Below, piece after piece: positions 52,542 through 61,775 of a stretch of 64,000 nt of DNA. How positions within the stretch are numbered: the stretch's first letter is position 1; each line of letters starts with the position of its first letter. Position numbers and translations under genes: made by a program. The notes under the pieces were generated by a model. It ran no database searches, was not told where the DNA came from, and saw only the letters and a list, made by a program, of their open reading frames with translations. Source of the DNA: Bacteroidota bacterium (lineage in GTDB: Bacteria > Bacteroidota > Bacteroidia > Chitinophagales > Chitinophagaceae); the NCBI GenBank assembly GCA_028876495.1, contig JAGWRO010000076.1, positions 1-64,000 of the forward strand. Direction: 5' to 3'.

Positions 52542-54593
52542 CTAACTGCCAGGCTTATAAATTACTTTTATTGTATAGTATCCGTAAACGATCACTTCCG
52601 ATTCCTGTGGGTTTATTTTTTTTGCATCAAAGCGTATATTGTGAAGCGTAGTCGTCAGTTTTTGAATCTGTAGAGGGAAATCGATATAAAGAATGGGTGC
52701 AACATTTTGATTTGTCCCGAGACTCATAGCTTGTGTAGCCAAATCACGTATTTTCTGATAGTCGCTAATGTTTGAAGCAGATCGCCCATTACCCATTTTT
52801 TTTTGAATGGCTTTCATCTGAGCTGCTATTTGCTCGCCTTGCTCTTTCATGATCTCAGCTTGTTGTTTGGCCTTACCACTACGAACAAGTTCTACTCTTT
52901 TATTTACGTCCTGGAAAAGACCGTCTACATCGTTTATTCCTAATGGTACAGGAGGGCTCATCGGAACCCTCCATGTGCCGGCCAAAGCATTGGGTTGGGG
53001 AACAAATGAACTTAGGAAGATGCTATCCTTGCCTGCATGACAATAATCCATTTTTAGTCCGTACAAAATCGTATAATATCTTTTTGTGCCAATATACTCG
53101 GGCCGGGGGCCGGGTCCAACCAGTTCATTATCCAGCAGATCACAAACAATTTGTTGTGATGGTTTTTTCTTTGGGAACCCCAAATTATTATTGCCCTTAA
53201 TTAGTACCCAGCGATAGCAGGTATCATTATCGTAATCAAATTCGGGAGTTATTTTTTCTTCTCCTTTTAAATGTGCAAGTGCATAACCCCCTTGCGTTCC
53301 TTCCTTTACATCCATTTCAATTTGTAAGATAAAACTATTTAATAATTTAGTCATTTTTTGGGTTAGATCTGATTCCTGACCTCCCAGTAACTGTCGCTGC
53401 CTTTCCAGCCCGAAAATAAATGGAATGTTTGCAAGCTGCGACCAATCATGTTCATGAAACAATTTATTTGTGTAATATTCTTCAACTCTGTCAATTAATG
53501 CAGCGCATTCTGCCAGTCCTCTATTTTCGTCGGTATTTTCTCCCCATAATTCCATTTGCCGGATAGCTGATAAGTATACTTTAATTACGGGCCGGGCAGT
53601 TTCTACGTTTTTATTATAATCTTTGAATAATTTTTCAGCTTTTCTATACTCACGGTTAACGAGAAAATCAACAGCATTTTTAAGATCGCTATAATCCATA
53701 TAGGCACAAGGGCCACTTTTAGAGGGATCTTTGCTCCAATTAAAGGCATCGTATAGGATAGATTCCATATCATATTTATTGTCAGTTCTGTTAGGGAGAC
53801 CATCCTTAATTCCCATTAATTCTATATCCCGCATTAAACCGATACAGAATTTGATCATATCACTTTCCGGTTCAAAAAACTTGTTTGCATATACGCTATC
53901 CTGCCAATGATATAGTTTTTCTAAAGAAGTATCACAGGAAACACACTGATTACTGTATGCCGGTGGTGGCGGATAGGTCAGTTCAGCATCTTTATCATGT
54001 TTATGGGCTTTGTAAAAAGCCATTGTTTTATGAAACTCTGGCTTGTTTTCAGAACATTTTTTAAAAATAGTATCCTTTTTTGCTTTCCCTTTTACATTTG
54101 CAATGTCCTTCTGGTTATCAGGTTTTGTATCTACCAAAACTTTACCATTAATCTTGTATGTTTTCCATTCTTCTTTCAGATCATCTAAAACCGGTAAGGT
54201 TACCTCATTGAAATGATAAGACCATTCATTTACCTTGTTAGCTGGAGCTTGTAATTCATTTTCATATTTTTCCAGGTTATTCAAACCGGTTTCTATTTTC
54301 TTGTTCCATCCGTCAATATCTTTTGATTCAATAGAAATACTTCCATCAGTTGATACGGTTAAATTTGTTCCGCTTCCTCCGGTACTATATATGTAATCCC
54401 CTGAAGAGTCAATATGATTATTAGTAGCGAATAGATTATTAGATTTCCAATGGCCGGTAAACCATAAAAGACTTGTATGCTTTAAATTGATTAATGAATC
54501 TGCCTTAGGTACCTGTTTTTGTGCAGTGACGGACAGGGCAAACAATAAATGACTAAAAATAATTGTTAGCCGCACTATTTTATTTCGTAGCAT
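52542..54593 (-). CDS. Exported protein of unknown function, 683 residues
   Basis: Not recognised. A signal peptide (about 1-24, ending SVTAQ) is clear and no other membrane segment is seen. The mature part is mostly helical in character, has a CVSCD motif near residue 218, Trp/Tyr-rich segments (FNWSKDPSKSGPCAYMDY), a Lys/Gln coiled stretch (KQQAEIMKEQGEQIAAQMKA, near 600) and a beta-like C-terminus ending VYGYYTIKVIYKPGS. Last gene of a four-gene minus-strand cluster of exported proteins, 42 nt after the previous one. Confidence 0.8.
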   Translation of the reverse strand: MLRNKIVRLTIIFSHLLFALSVTAQKQVPKADSLINLKHTSLLWFTGHWKSNNLFATNNHIDSSGDYIYSTGGSGTNLTVSTDGSISIESKDIDGWNKKIETGLNNLEKYENELQAPANKVNEWSYHFNEVTLPVLDDLKEEWKTYKINGKVLVDTKPDNQKDIANVKGKAKKDTIFKKCSENKPEFHKTMAFYKAHKHDKDAELTYPPPPAYSNQCVSCDTSLEKLYHWQDSVYANKFFEPESDMIKFCIGLMRDIELMGIKDGLPNRTDNKYDMESILYDAFNWSKDPSKSGPCAYMDYSDLKNAVDFLVNREYRKAEKLFKDYNKNVETARPVIKVYLSAIRQMELWGENTDENRGLAECAALIDRVEEYYTNKLFHEHDWSQLANIPFIFGLERQRQLLGGQESDLTQKMTKLLNSFILQIEMDVKEGTQGGYALAHLKGEEKITPEFDYDNDTCYRWVLIKGNNNLGFPKKKPSQQIVCDLLDNELVGPGPRPEYIGTKRYYTILYGLKMDYCHAGKDSIFLSSFVPQPNALAGTWRVPMSPPVPLGINDVDGLFQDVNKRVELVRSGKAKQQAEIMKEQGEQIAAQMKAIQKKMGNGRSASNISDYQKIRDLATQAMSLGTNQNVAPILYIDFPLQIQKLTTTLHNIRFDAKKINPQESEVIVYGYYTIKVIYKPGS

Positions 54594-54635
54594 AATAGTT
54601 TTATTAGTCGAAAACTGCTGTTTATTATGATTAAT

Positions 54636-55871
54636 TTATTTTCCTATCATTGCATTGATCTGATCCCAGTTTATACTTTTTATCACATCAAGTACTTTAT
54701 CTTTTCCGCCTTCTATTTGCATGGCAAGATTTTGCAGAACATCACATTTTATATTTTGAACTAATCCAATAGTCGATTGCTTTGACGTGTATCTTTTAAC
54801 AAACAACGGCCGATAGTTATTATAACTATCGGCTGATAGGAATTGTCCGAACCTGATCATTCCAACGGAAGCTGGATTTTCGAAAATATATCCCTGGTAG
54901 TTCAGCACGTACGCATGTTCGTCTGTGTCTTTATCTGGATTGATTAATAACCCGGCATATGAAGCGCCACTGATATTTAATGACTGTTGGGGAACCAGTG
55001 AACGTTGCCCTGGATCTTCAAGACCTGTCTTTACATAGTCAGGATTGACCATTATATGCACCAATACAATGGAAGCTTCCGTAAATAATTTTGTTTTACT
55101 CGTAAATTCATCTTCCACATTCTTCATTGACTGAGTGGCATCCGTGTAGGACTTTGCTCCCACATCCTGGCTTTTTTTTAAGAAATAATTCATCTTGTAA
55201 GAAAACCACTTTAGTTTTTTCTCACGCTCTTTAATTCCTGCTGTGTTATTGTTTTTTATATCTTTCAAATATTGATCTTGATGGTCGTCTAAATATTTAG
55301 TTTGTTGTTGGATATAATAATCTTCTGAATCTGAATAAGCCTGTAGTAAAGGATCCCTGTCTACCTCTTCTGATGCAGAATTATATTGTTGGGCAGAATT
55401 ATCCATTTTTGACTGGAATTCTACTTCCCAATTTTTCCATTTGGATAAGGAATCTTTATTTACTAGGATAATAAATGTAATATCGACGCTTGCAGGAGGT
55501 CTTTTTTCATAAGGAGTCGACTCCCATTCTTCATAACTTATTGAAGGACTAGGCGGCCCGTCATAAGCTTCTTCGGTAAGTTCATATAATTCCCAGTGAT
55601 TTCTTTTCGCCGCTTCTGCCAGGATGTTGTAAAGTTGTAAACGCATTTTTTTTTCGAATTTCAATTCCTGGATCAGCGCGATATTATCTTTCATGCGTGT
55701 TGTCCAGTCATTAGCAGTACTAATGGCATCGGTGTTCTGGCACGGGGCTGGCCAATATGTGCAGCGCAAATCTTGCGATTTTGCAATAAATGGAATTGTT
55801 GACAGAAAAAAAATTACAACAATTGATTGTTGAATTTGATTACTTCTAAAAAAAATATTCCTGAAAATCAT
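54636..55871 (-). CDS. Exported protein of unknown function, 411 residues
   Basis: Not recognised. An N-terminal hydrophobic signal (about 15-33, ending AKSQ) follows a positively charged start. A Cys pair (CTYWPAPC) is near the mature N-terminus. The middle (about 150-290) is strongly charged and probably a long coiled coil or helical bundle; the C-terminal 100 residues contain AYVLNYQGYIFENPASVGMI and end in a short amphipathic stretch. Same strand and tight spacing with the next gene suggest one transcript. Confidence 0.8.
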   Translation of the reverse strand: MIFRNIFFRSNQIQQSIVVIFFLSTIPFIAKSQDLRCTYWPAPCQNTDAISTANDWTTRMKDNIALIQELKFEKKMRLQLYNILAEAAKRNHWELYELTEEAYDGPPSPSISYEEWESTPYEKRPPASVDITFIILVNKDSLSKWKNWEVEFQSKMDNSAQQYNSASEEVDRDPLLQAYSDSEDYYIQQQTKYLDDHQDQYLKDIKNNNTAGIKEREKKLKWFSYKMNYFLKKSQDVGAKSYTDATQSMKNVEDEFTSKTKLFTEASIVLVHIMVNPDYVKTGLEDPGQRSLVPQQSLNISGASYAGLLINPDKDTDEHAYVLNYQGYIFENPASVGMIRFGQFLSADSYNNYRPLFVKRYTSKQSTIGLVQNIKCDVLQNLAMQIEGGKDKVLDVIKSINWDQINAMIGK

Positions 55872-55932
55872 TTTTATCGCTTTCTGCTTTTTTTGAGCTT
55901 TTTTCTTTTAGATATTTTAATTAGCTCCCCGA

Positions 55933-55951
55933 ACTGCAACCATAGTGCAGT
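55933..55951. repeat. Small hairpin in the secreted cluster
   Basis: ACTGCA, 7-nt loop, TGCAGT. It lies in the 162-nt gap upstream of the 411-residue protein gene; no T-run follows on either side, so it is not a standard terminator. Confidence 0.35.
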
Positions 55952-56033
55952 CATGCCATTTATTTTTTAAAGCATTTAAAAGATTATTATTTTTTTGCTT
56001 TCAGTTCAATGAAATCCATATTTTAAAAAAATA

Positions 56034-56981
56034 TTATTGGCAGGCTTCCGGCAAATGACCATTTTTAATGTTGGTCAGATCTGCATACTCTGACCCCGTC
56101 TCTTTGACCTTATCACCTACCAATCCAAGAATGGGCATAACGGAACCAAAAACTTCTTGTTGCAATGTAACTGCCTGGGACTTTAAAGCAGGCAGACTTA
56201 ATGCATCTCCATAGTTAAGATCTTGCTCAACTTTATCAACTATAGCGATTTCACCTTTAATTTTCGGAAGATATCTTTGCAGGAGTGCTTCTAAATTTTG
56301 AAGATATTCATTTGAAACGGCGACTCTTTTCTGATGAAAATCCATATTAATGCTTTTCACGCATCCGCATTTCGGTAACATCAGGTCAGCTCCCTCAACT
56401 TTAAATTCCTCGCAGGATCCGGTCATTTTTATATTATCCATTTTCTGTTGATAGGTGCCAGTTAATTGTGAGCCTTTAGTATTCAGCTCATTTAGCACAA
56501 CATTAAGTTTTGCTGCCGCATCCTGACCTTTGCCAATTTCCTGCATTAAATCTGTGTTAATTGCTGTGGGGGATCTATTTTGATTTTGCATTTGTTGCGC
56601 CATTTTCATGGCTTCTTGCGGACTCATATTCTGCATCTGCGACGAATTTTGCATCATATTAGACATTTGATCCTGTGATGGAATCGATGCAGTTGGATTG
56701 CTATAAGAACTGGTCATAGATGAAGTGGCCAATTGTTGCACATCATTTTCTGTAATTTGTTGTAAATCATTTATAACTTTTCCTGCATCTTTAACAGAGA
56801 TGATCCCGTTGGTAGCATCTGTATCTTTAGTACATAATTGAAAACTTGTTCCACAATCGTTAGGTATAGGAGGAATCTTTGAGAACAAGCTGTTTATCGG
56901 TAAGGGAAGGGCCCTTTGTGCTTTAATTGTGGCTTTTGTTCCAAAGAATATTATTGCAACCAGAATAAGTTTAGTTTTCAT
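56034..56981 (-). CDS. Exported Met/Gln-rich protein of unknown function, 315 residues
   Basis: Not recognised. Signal peptide of about 22 residues (MKTKLILVAIIFFGTKATIK, then AQ). The mature protein begins with Cys-containing CGTSFQLC, has a Met/Gln/Ser-rich segment at about 100-140 (MSNMMQNSSQMQNMSPQEAM) and a helical second half with CGCV and a final EACQ. The even Cys content suggests disulfides in the periplasm or outside the cell. Member of the exported cluster, 71 nt after the OmpA-type gene. Confidence 0.8.
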   Translation of the reverse strand: MKTKLILVAIIFFGTKATIKAQRALPLPINSLFSKIPPIPNDCGTSFQLCTKDTDATNGIISVKDAGKVINDLQQITENDVQQLATSSMTSSYSNPTASIPSQDQMSNMMQNSSQMQNMSPQEAMKMAQQMQNQNRSPTAINTDLMQEIGKGQDAAAKLNVVLNELNTKGSQLTGTYQQKMDNIKMTGSCEEFKVEGADLMLPKCGCVKSINMDFHQKRVAVSNEYLQNLEALLQRYLPKIKGEIAIVDKVEQDLNYGDALSLPALKSQAVTLQQEVFGSVMPILGLVGDKVKETGSEYADLTNIKNGHLPEACQ

Positions 56982-57052
56982 ATTTCAGTTTTGATGACTT
57001 TTTTTGGCCTGGTATGAGAAAAACATTTGATAAAAATTGGCTGGAATTATAA

Positions 57053-58306
57053 TCACATCTTAATAAATTCCACTCTCCTGTTATTCGCTTTGCCTTCAGG
57101 CGTGTCATTTCCAGCAATGGGTTTTGTGTCGCCAAAACCTTTTGTAGTCAATCTTGATGCATCGATACCCATACTAACCAGTTGAGTCTTTACGGCATCG
57201 GCACGTTGCTGAGACAAGGTCAGATTGTGTGATGCATCACCGGTATTATCAGTGTGTCCGTCAATTTCAAATTTTAGTGACGCATTTTTCTTCATCAGGT
57301 TATATATCTCGTTGATAGAGCCCATTGATTCCGGCTTTAAGGTAGCTTTATCAACATCGAAGAGGATTCCGTGCATAATAATTTTTGACGGGGTAGTAGT
57401 TTCTTTATAAATATTGATACCCCCTTTGGCGATACGTATATTTTTTACAAATGAGTTTTCATAACCACTTACGTGAATGGTTACATTATTAGGCTTACCG
57501 GTGAGATTATTTACATTAGCTACCCTGTATTGGTCTACATAGACCTTACCGACATTTTTATTAATAGCAATAGCTATATGATGCCAAACCATCGGGTAAT
57601 CACCATCTGCGTGTAAGTCTTTTGGAAATTCCACATCGCCAAGAGTCCAGGTAACGTCGGAATTAGTGAAAGAGACTCCGGGCATGATGGCTGGGTCCTG
57701 CGCATAATATACCCGGTTGCCAAAATCCACAGAGAAATGATTTAGGCCAAATTTTTCATTTTTAAAATCAAACTCAACTGTAAATTGATCCGGCATATAA
57801 GTTTCCTTTGTCATGCGCGGCGTAAAAGTGGCTCCGGGGCCTGTGGGTACATGTATTACATTTTCACCATCTTCCTGTTGAACATCCACCTGTCCGTCGC
57901 TCAAAGTAAATTGCGAAGGTATTTCCCCGGTTTGTTCATCAGCTAGGTCGGATTCAAAAATGATATCGTCTCCCGGAACAAAATCATAATTCTTATAACT
58001 CTGAATGGTTGGCGGACTGTTTTTTTCTGAAGAAGCTGTTGCATCGCCGGAGGAAGAGCCGGATGAATTGGGATCTGAAGATGAACCGGCTTCAGCATTA
58101 TTGCTTTTGTCTCCTTTTGCTGCATCTTCAGTTTTATCTATTGCTTTATCTGTGGCGTTACCTGCATCGTTAGTCACATGATCCGCGGCGGTTTGGGTTA
58201 TTTTGTTCTTTAATCTTTTCAGAAATTGTGCCTGGGAGTATTGACAAACGACGATTAAAATAATTGCCAATATCATACATTTAAAAAAACGAAATGATGT
58301 TTTCAT
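57053..58306 (-). CDS. OmpA-family protein with LamG-like middle domain
   Basis: 417 residues: signal peptide (about 1-27, ending SQAQ), an Ala/Asp/Lys helical stretch (RLKNKITQTAADHVTNDAGN), a Ser/Gly-rich linker, a jelly-roll region resembling LamG/concanavalin domains (about 120-285) and a C-terminal OmpA peptidoglycan-binding domain (about 305-417) with ILFDVDKATLKPES, IDGHTDNTGD and NRRVEFIKM. It should anchor to peptidoglycan at the outer membrane and display a ligand-binding domain. First gene of the four-gene cluster, so it may be the anchor for the three unknown exported products. Confidence 0.85.
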   Translation of the reverse strand: MKTSFRFFKCMILAIILIVVCQYSQAQFLKRLKNKITQTAADHVTNDAGNATDKAIDKTEDAAKGDKSNNAEAGSSSDPNSSGSSSGDATASSEKNSPPTIQSYKNYDFVPGDDIIFESDLADEQTGEIPSQFTLSDGQVDVQQEDGENVIHVPTGPGATFTPRMTKETYMPDQFTVEFDFKNEKFGLNHFSVDFGNRVYYAQDPAIMPGVSFTNSDVTWTLGDVEFPKDLHADGDYPMVWHHIAIAINKNVGKVYVDQYRVANVNNLTGKPNNVTIHVSGYENSFVKNIRIAKGGINIYKETTTPSKIIMHGILFDVDKATLKPESMGSINEIYNLMKKNASLKFEIDGHTDNTGDASHNLTLSQQRADAVKTQLVSMGIDASRLTTKGFGDTKPIAGNDTPEGKANNRRVEFIKM

Positions 58307-58606
58307 AATTAAATATTTTTTTGGTAAACATGCCTTAATGTCATTATCAAAGAAATGATTTTTGGCAAAAAAATCCTATCGTATAAATAGATGATTTTTT
58401 CTGAAAATCCGGAAAGAATAATTTCTTGATTTTTTTGGGAAATACTGTTCAAAATCGTCCGTGAGAAAAATATCAACAGCACCAAAAGGTTGATTAAATT
58501 TCCTTTGTAATGTTTTACTTAAAATAGGTTGATTTATCTTTTTTAATTTTAGAATTTAAGCCCAATTTTGCGATTATAAGACGCTAAAAAATGGTAAATT
58601 CAAAGA
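58307..58606. other. Divergent intergenic region, 300 bp
   Basis: AT-rich region between the OmpA-type cluster and the TonB receptor gene. I see no gene, RNA or repeat in it. CAATTTTG at 58563-58570 is one base from a -7 box and could serve the receptor gene; no convincing -33 box is present. Confidence 0.5.
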
Positions 58607-61072
58607 ATGAATTTTAGAAGAAAAATAAAAGGTTGCTTTTTTATCATTATAATTTTGATGTGCCACATAAATGCAAAATCTCAAAATAATGGAAGGATTT
58701 CCGGGACTGTAGTTGATAAAACAACTCAAAAACCAATTAATAGTGTGAGCGTCACATTAGATGGAAGTAATAAAGGAGGTATCACAGATTCAAATGGTGT
58801 TTTCAGGATTACCGGGCTTGCTTTAAAAACTTATAATGTTGAGTTTACGATATCCGGCTATACTAAAAAGATTCTCTTCAACATCGTTATTACTTCCGGA
58901 AATGAAAAAAATATCAATGTAGAATTAGAGCCAAAGGTGATTGCCTTGTCAGAAATAGTTGTAAATATCAATAAAAAGACCGCGAGAGCAGCTACCCTCG
59001 AAACTCCCTTGAGTGTACAGCGTCTTACTGCCGAAGAAATAGAGAGCAATCCGGGTGGTAATTTTGATATAAGTAAGGTAATACAAACTCTTCCTGGAGT
59101 TGGTGGTGGAACACAAGGTGGTGGATTCAGAAATGATATTATCATCCGTGGGGGAGCGCCCAATGAAAATGTATTTTATTTAGATGGCATTGAAATTCCT
59201 GTATTAAATCATTTCCAGACACAAGGTAGCAGTGGCGGACCGCAGGGTATTTTAAATGTATCGTTCATTGAAGATGTTAAACTCTCTTCTTCGGCATTTG
59301 ATGCACGATATGATAATGTATTAAGTTCAGTATTTCAATTTAAACAGCGTACCGGCAATCCAAATGAAATACAGGGAAATATTAGGGCGAGTGCTACTGA
59401 TCTCGCTGCCACTCTTGAAGGGCCACTTTCAAAAAATAAAAAAACAACCTTTTTAGCTTCTGCGAGGCGTTCCTACCTCGGGCTATTATTTTCTGCGCTT
59501 GATATACCGATACGACCCAATTATTGGGATTTTCAAACTAAAATCACCAGCAAATTGAATTCCAAAACGACCCTCTCTTTTATAGGATTGGGTGCTATTG
59601 ATAAATTCCGGTTTGCCTCTATAAAAAATGCCACCCCCGAAAAACTTTATGTACTCAATTCTAATCCTTTTATCAATCAATGGAATTATACTGTGGGCCT
59701 AACTTTAAGACGCCTGTTAAAAAATGGATTTATGAATTTGGCTTTAAGTCGAAATGTTTTTGATAATAATATACAGCAGTATGAAGATAATAAATTGAAA
59801 TTACCAGAACAGCGTATGCTTTCTTATCAATCAAGAGAAACAGAAAATAAGTTCCGGCTGGATTTTAATAAGAATAAGAATGGTTGGAAAATTGCCTTTG
59901 GAATAATGGCTCAACTGGAAGAGTATAGCAACAATACCTTCAATGTTATTCGTAAGGAATTGAAAGATAGCAGCGGTAATATAGTACAGCCTGCTATAAC
60001 CATCAATTTTTCCAGCCCGTTAAAAAACTTCTGGCGTTTTGGAGCCTTTACGCAATTGAGTAAAAGATTTTTTAACAACAGGCTGGGAGTAAGTGCCGGA
60101 ATACGTTCAGACATAAATACATTTACTTCGCAGGGGGCTAATGGCCTGCAAACTTTATCTCCCCGTATATCTTTCAGTTATGTTTTAGCGGATAAATGGA
60201 CATTGAATGCTTCTGTGGGCCGCTACTACAAAATAGCGCCTTACACTATTTTAGGTTTTGCCGATAATAATGGAACTCTTCTAAATAAAAATAGTAAATA
60301 CCTCCGCAGTGATCATTTTGTAACGGGTCTGGAATATTTACCTAATGAAGGCCTGAGATTTACTTTGGAATCATTTTATAAAGAATATTCTAATGTACCT
60401 GTTTCAGTTCGGAATGGAATTTCATTATCAAATTTAGGAAGCGATTTTGATGTATTAGGTAATGAAGCAGTTGTTACCAATGGTAAAGGCAGGGCATTTG
60501 GATTCGAGCTGTTTGCACAAAAAAAGTTAACCAATCGTTTTTTTGGAATTTTGTCTTATACTTTTTATCGCAGCGAATACAGTGGTATCAACAATGTACT
60601 AATTCCAAGCAGTTGGGATAACCGGCATTTACTAAGCATTACCTGGGGTTACAAATTTCGCCGTAATTGGGAATTGGGGTTAAAGTTTCGCTACCAGGGC
60701 GGTGCACCGTATACACCTTACGATTTAAATGAATCAAGATTAAATTATTTATCCCAGGGCAAAGGCGTATTAGATTATTCAAAATTGAATACACTTCGTC
60801 TCAGGGGATTTAATTCCAGTGATCTCAGGATTGATAAGAAATGGAATGGCAGAAAAATCTCTATTGATTTATTCCTTGATATTATTAATTGGTATTTAGC
60901 CAGCAATCAGGCTGTACCCAGTTATACTTTTAGAAGAAATGCGGATAACACAGCCTTTGTTACAACGGACGGGCAGGCAATTAAACCCGATGGCAGTAAT
61001 GCAATTCCTGTTTTATTAAATAATGACAGTGCTATCCCCACACCTTCTATAGGTTTTATTATTGAATTTTGA
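58607..61072 (+). CDS. TonB-dependent outer membrane receptor with carboxypeptidase-like N-domain
   Basis: 821 residues: signal peptide (about 1-26), a CarboxypepD_reg-like beta sandwich (about 30-112, GRISGTVVDKTTQKPINSVS), a plug domain (about 135-245, with GFRNDIIIRGGAPNENVFYL) and a 22-strand-type barrel ending in Phe (GFIIEF). It imports a large ligand with TonB energy. There is no SusD-like partner, so a carbohydrate role is not implied. Its neighbours are the divergent secreted cluster and a convergent two-component system, either of which may be linked to it. Confidence 0.92.
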   Translation: MNFRRKIKGCFFIIIILMCHINAKSQNNGRISGTVVDKTTQKPINSVSVTLDGSNKGGITDSNGVFRITGLALKTYNVEFTISGYTKKILFNIVITSGNEKNINVELEPKVIALSEIVVNINKKTARAATLETPLSVQRLTAEEIESNPGGNFDISKVIQTLPGVGGGTQGGGFRNDIIIRGGAPNENVFYLDGIEIPVLNHFQTQGSSGGPQGILNVSFIEDVKLSSSAFDARYDNVLSSVFQFKQRTGNPNEIQGNIRASATDLAATLEGPLSKNKKTTFLASARRSYLGLLFSALDIPIRPNYWDFQTKITSKLNSKTTLSFIGLGAIDKFRFASIKNATPEKLYVLNSNPFINQWNYTVGLTLRRLLKNGFMNLALSRNVFDNNIQQYEDNKLKLPEQRMLSYQSRETENKFRLDFNKNKNGWKIAFGIMAQLEEYSNNTFNVIRKELKDSSGNIVQPAITINFSSPLKNFWRFGAFTQLSKRFFNNRLGVSAGIRSDINTFTSQGANGLQTLSPRISFSYVLADKWTLNASVGRYYKIAPYTILGFADNNGTLLNKNSKYLRSDHFVTGLEYLPNEGLRFTLESFYKEYSNVPVSVRNGISLSNLGSDFDVLGNEAVVTNGKGRAFGFELFAQKKLTNRFFGILSYTFYRSEYSGINNVLIPSSWDNRHLLSITWGYKFRRNWELGLKFRYQGGAPYTPYDLNESRLNYLSQGKGVLDYSKLNTLRLRGFNSSDLRIDKKWNGRKISIDLFLDIINWYLASNQAVPSYTFRRNADNTAFVTTDGQAIKPDGSNAIPVLLNNDSAIPTPSIGFIIEF

Positions 61073-61106
61073 ATGCAAAAAATATCCCCCATTCAACGAA
61101 AAATAA

Positions 61107-61730
61107 TTATTTCTTTAGAATTTTAGCCACTGCCTGCGCTTTGGAATTTACATGGAGTTTCTCATAAATATGCCTGATATGCGTACGCACGGTACTTATA
61201 CTGATGAAATATTTTTCAGCTAATTTTTTATAACTTATCCCTTCTATCAATGAATGTAAAATTTCACTTTCACGCGTGGTAAGTTGATAATCTTCTTTGG
61301 TTGGATGAGTATGATGTTGAAACGATTCTATTACCTTACGCGCAATGTTGCCGCTCATTGGTGCGCCGCCACCATACAAAGCCTCTATCGCCTCAATGAT
61401 TTCTTCAGGGGAAGATTTTTTTAAAAGATAACCTGAAGCACCCGCTTTTATCGCTTCAAATATTTTTTCGTCATCTTCAAAAACAGTAAACATCAATACC
61501 TGAATTTTTTCAAAATTTTCCTTTACTGTTCTTACTCCTTCGATACCGGAAATATTGGGCAGGCCGATATCCATAAGCACAACATCGGGAAATGTTTTTC
61601 TGAATTCACTTACCACGTTCAACAGGTTTTCCAAAGAAGCAACGCATTGCATTCCTTCGGTTTGATTGATCAGGTTGCAAAGCGATCGCCGGAGCGTATT
61701 ATTATCTTCAACTATGGCAACCTTAATCAT
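61107..61730 (-). CDS. NarL/LuxR-type response regulator
   Basis: 207 residues from the ATG at 61730 (MIKVAIVEDN); a TTG at 61754 would add eight residues without receiver homology. Receiver domain with acidic pair ED, phospho-acceptor Asp in VVLMDIGLPNISG, Thr/Lys switch residues in MFTVFEDD and LLKKSSPEE. C-terminal LuxR helix-turn-helix: LTTRESEILHSLIEGISYKK then ISISTVRTHIRHIYEKL. It follows the sensor kinase gene by 45 nt. Convergent with the TonB receptor, 34 nt between stops. Confidence 0.94.
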   Translation of the reverse strand: MIKVAIVEDNNTLRRSLCNLINQTEGMQCVASLENLLNVVSEFRKTFPDVVLMDIGLPNISGIEGVRTVKENFEKIQVLMFTVFEDDEKIFEAIKAGASGYLLKKSSPEEIIEAIEALYGGGAPMSGNIARKVIESFQHHTHPTKEDYQLTTRESEILHSLIEGISYKKLAEKYFISISTVRTHIRHIYEKLHVNSKAQAVAKILKK

Positions 61731-61775
61731 GATATGTAAAGTTGAACAAAGCAATTGAAATACCGCATCATATAT

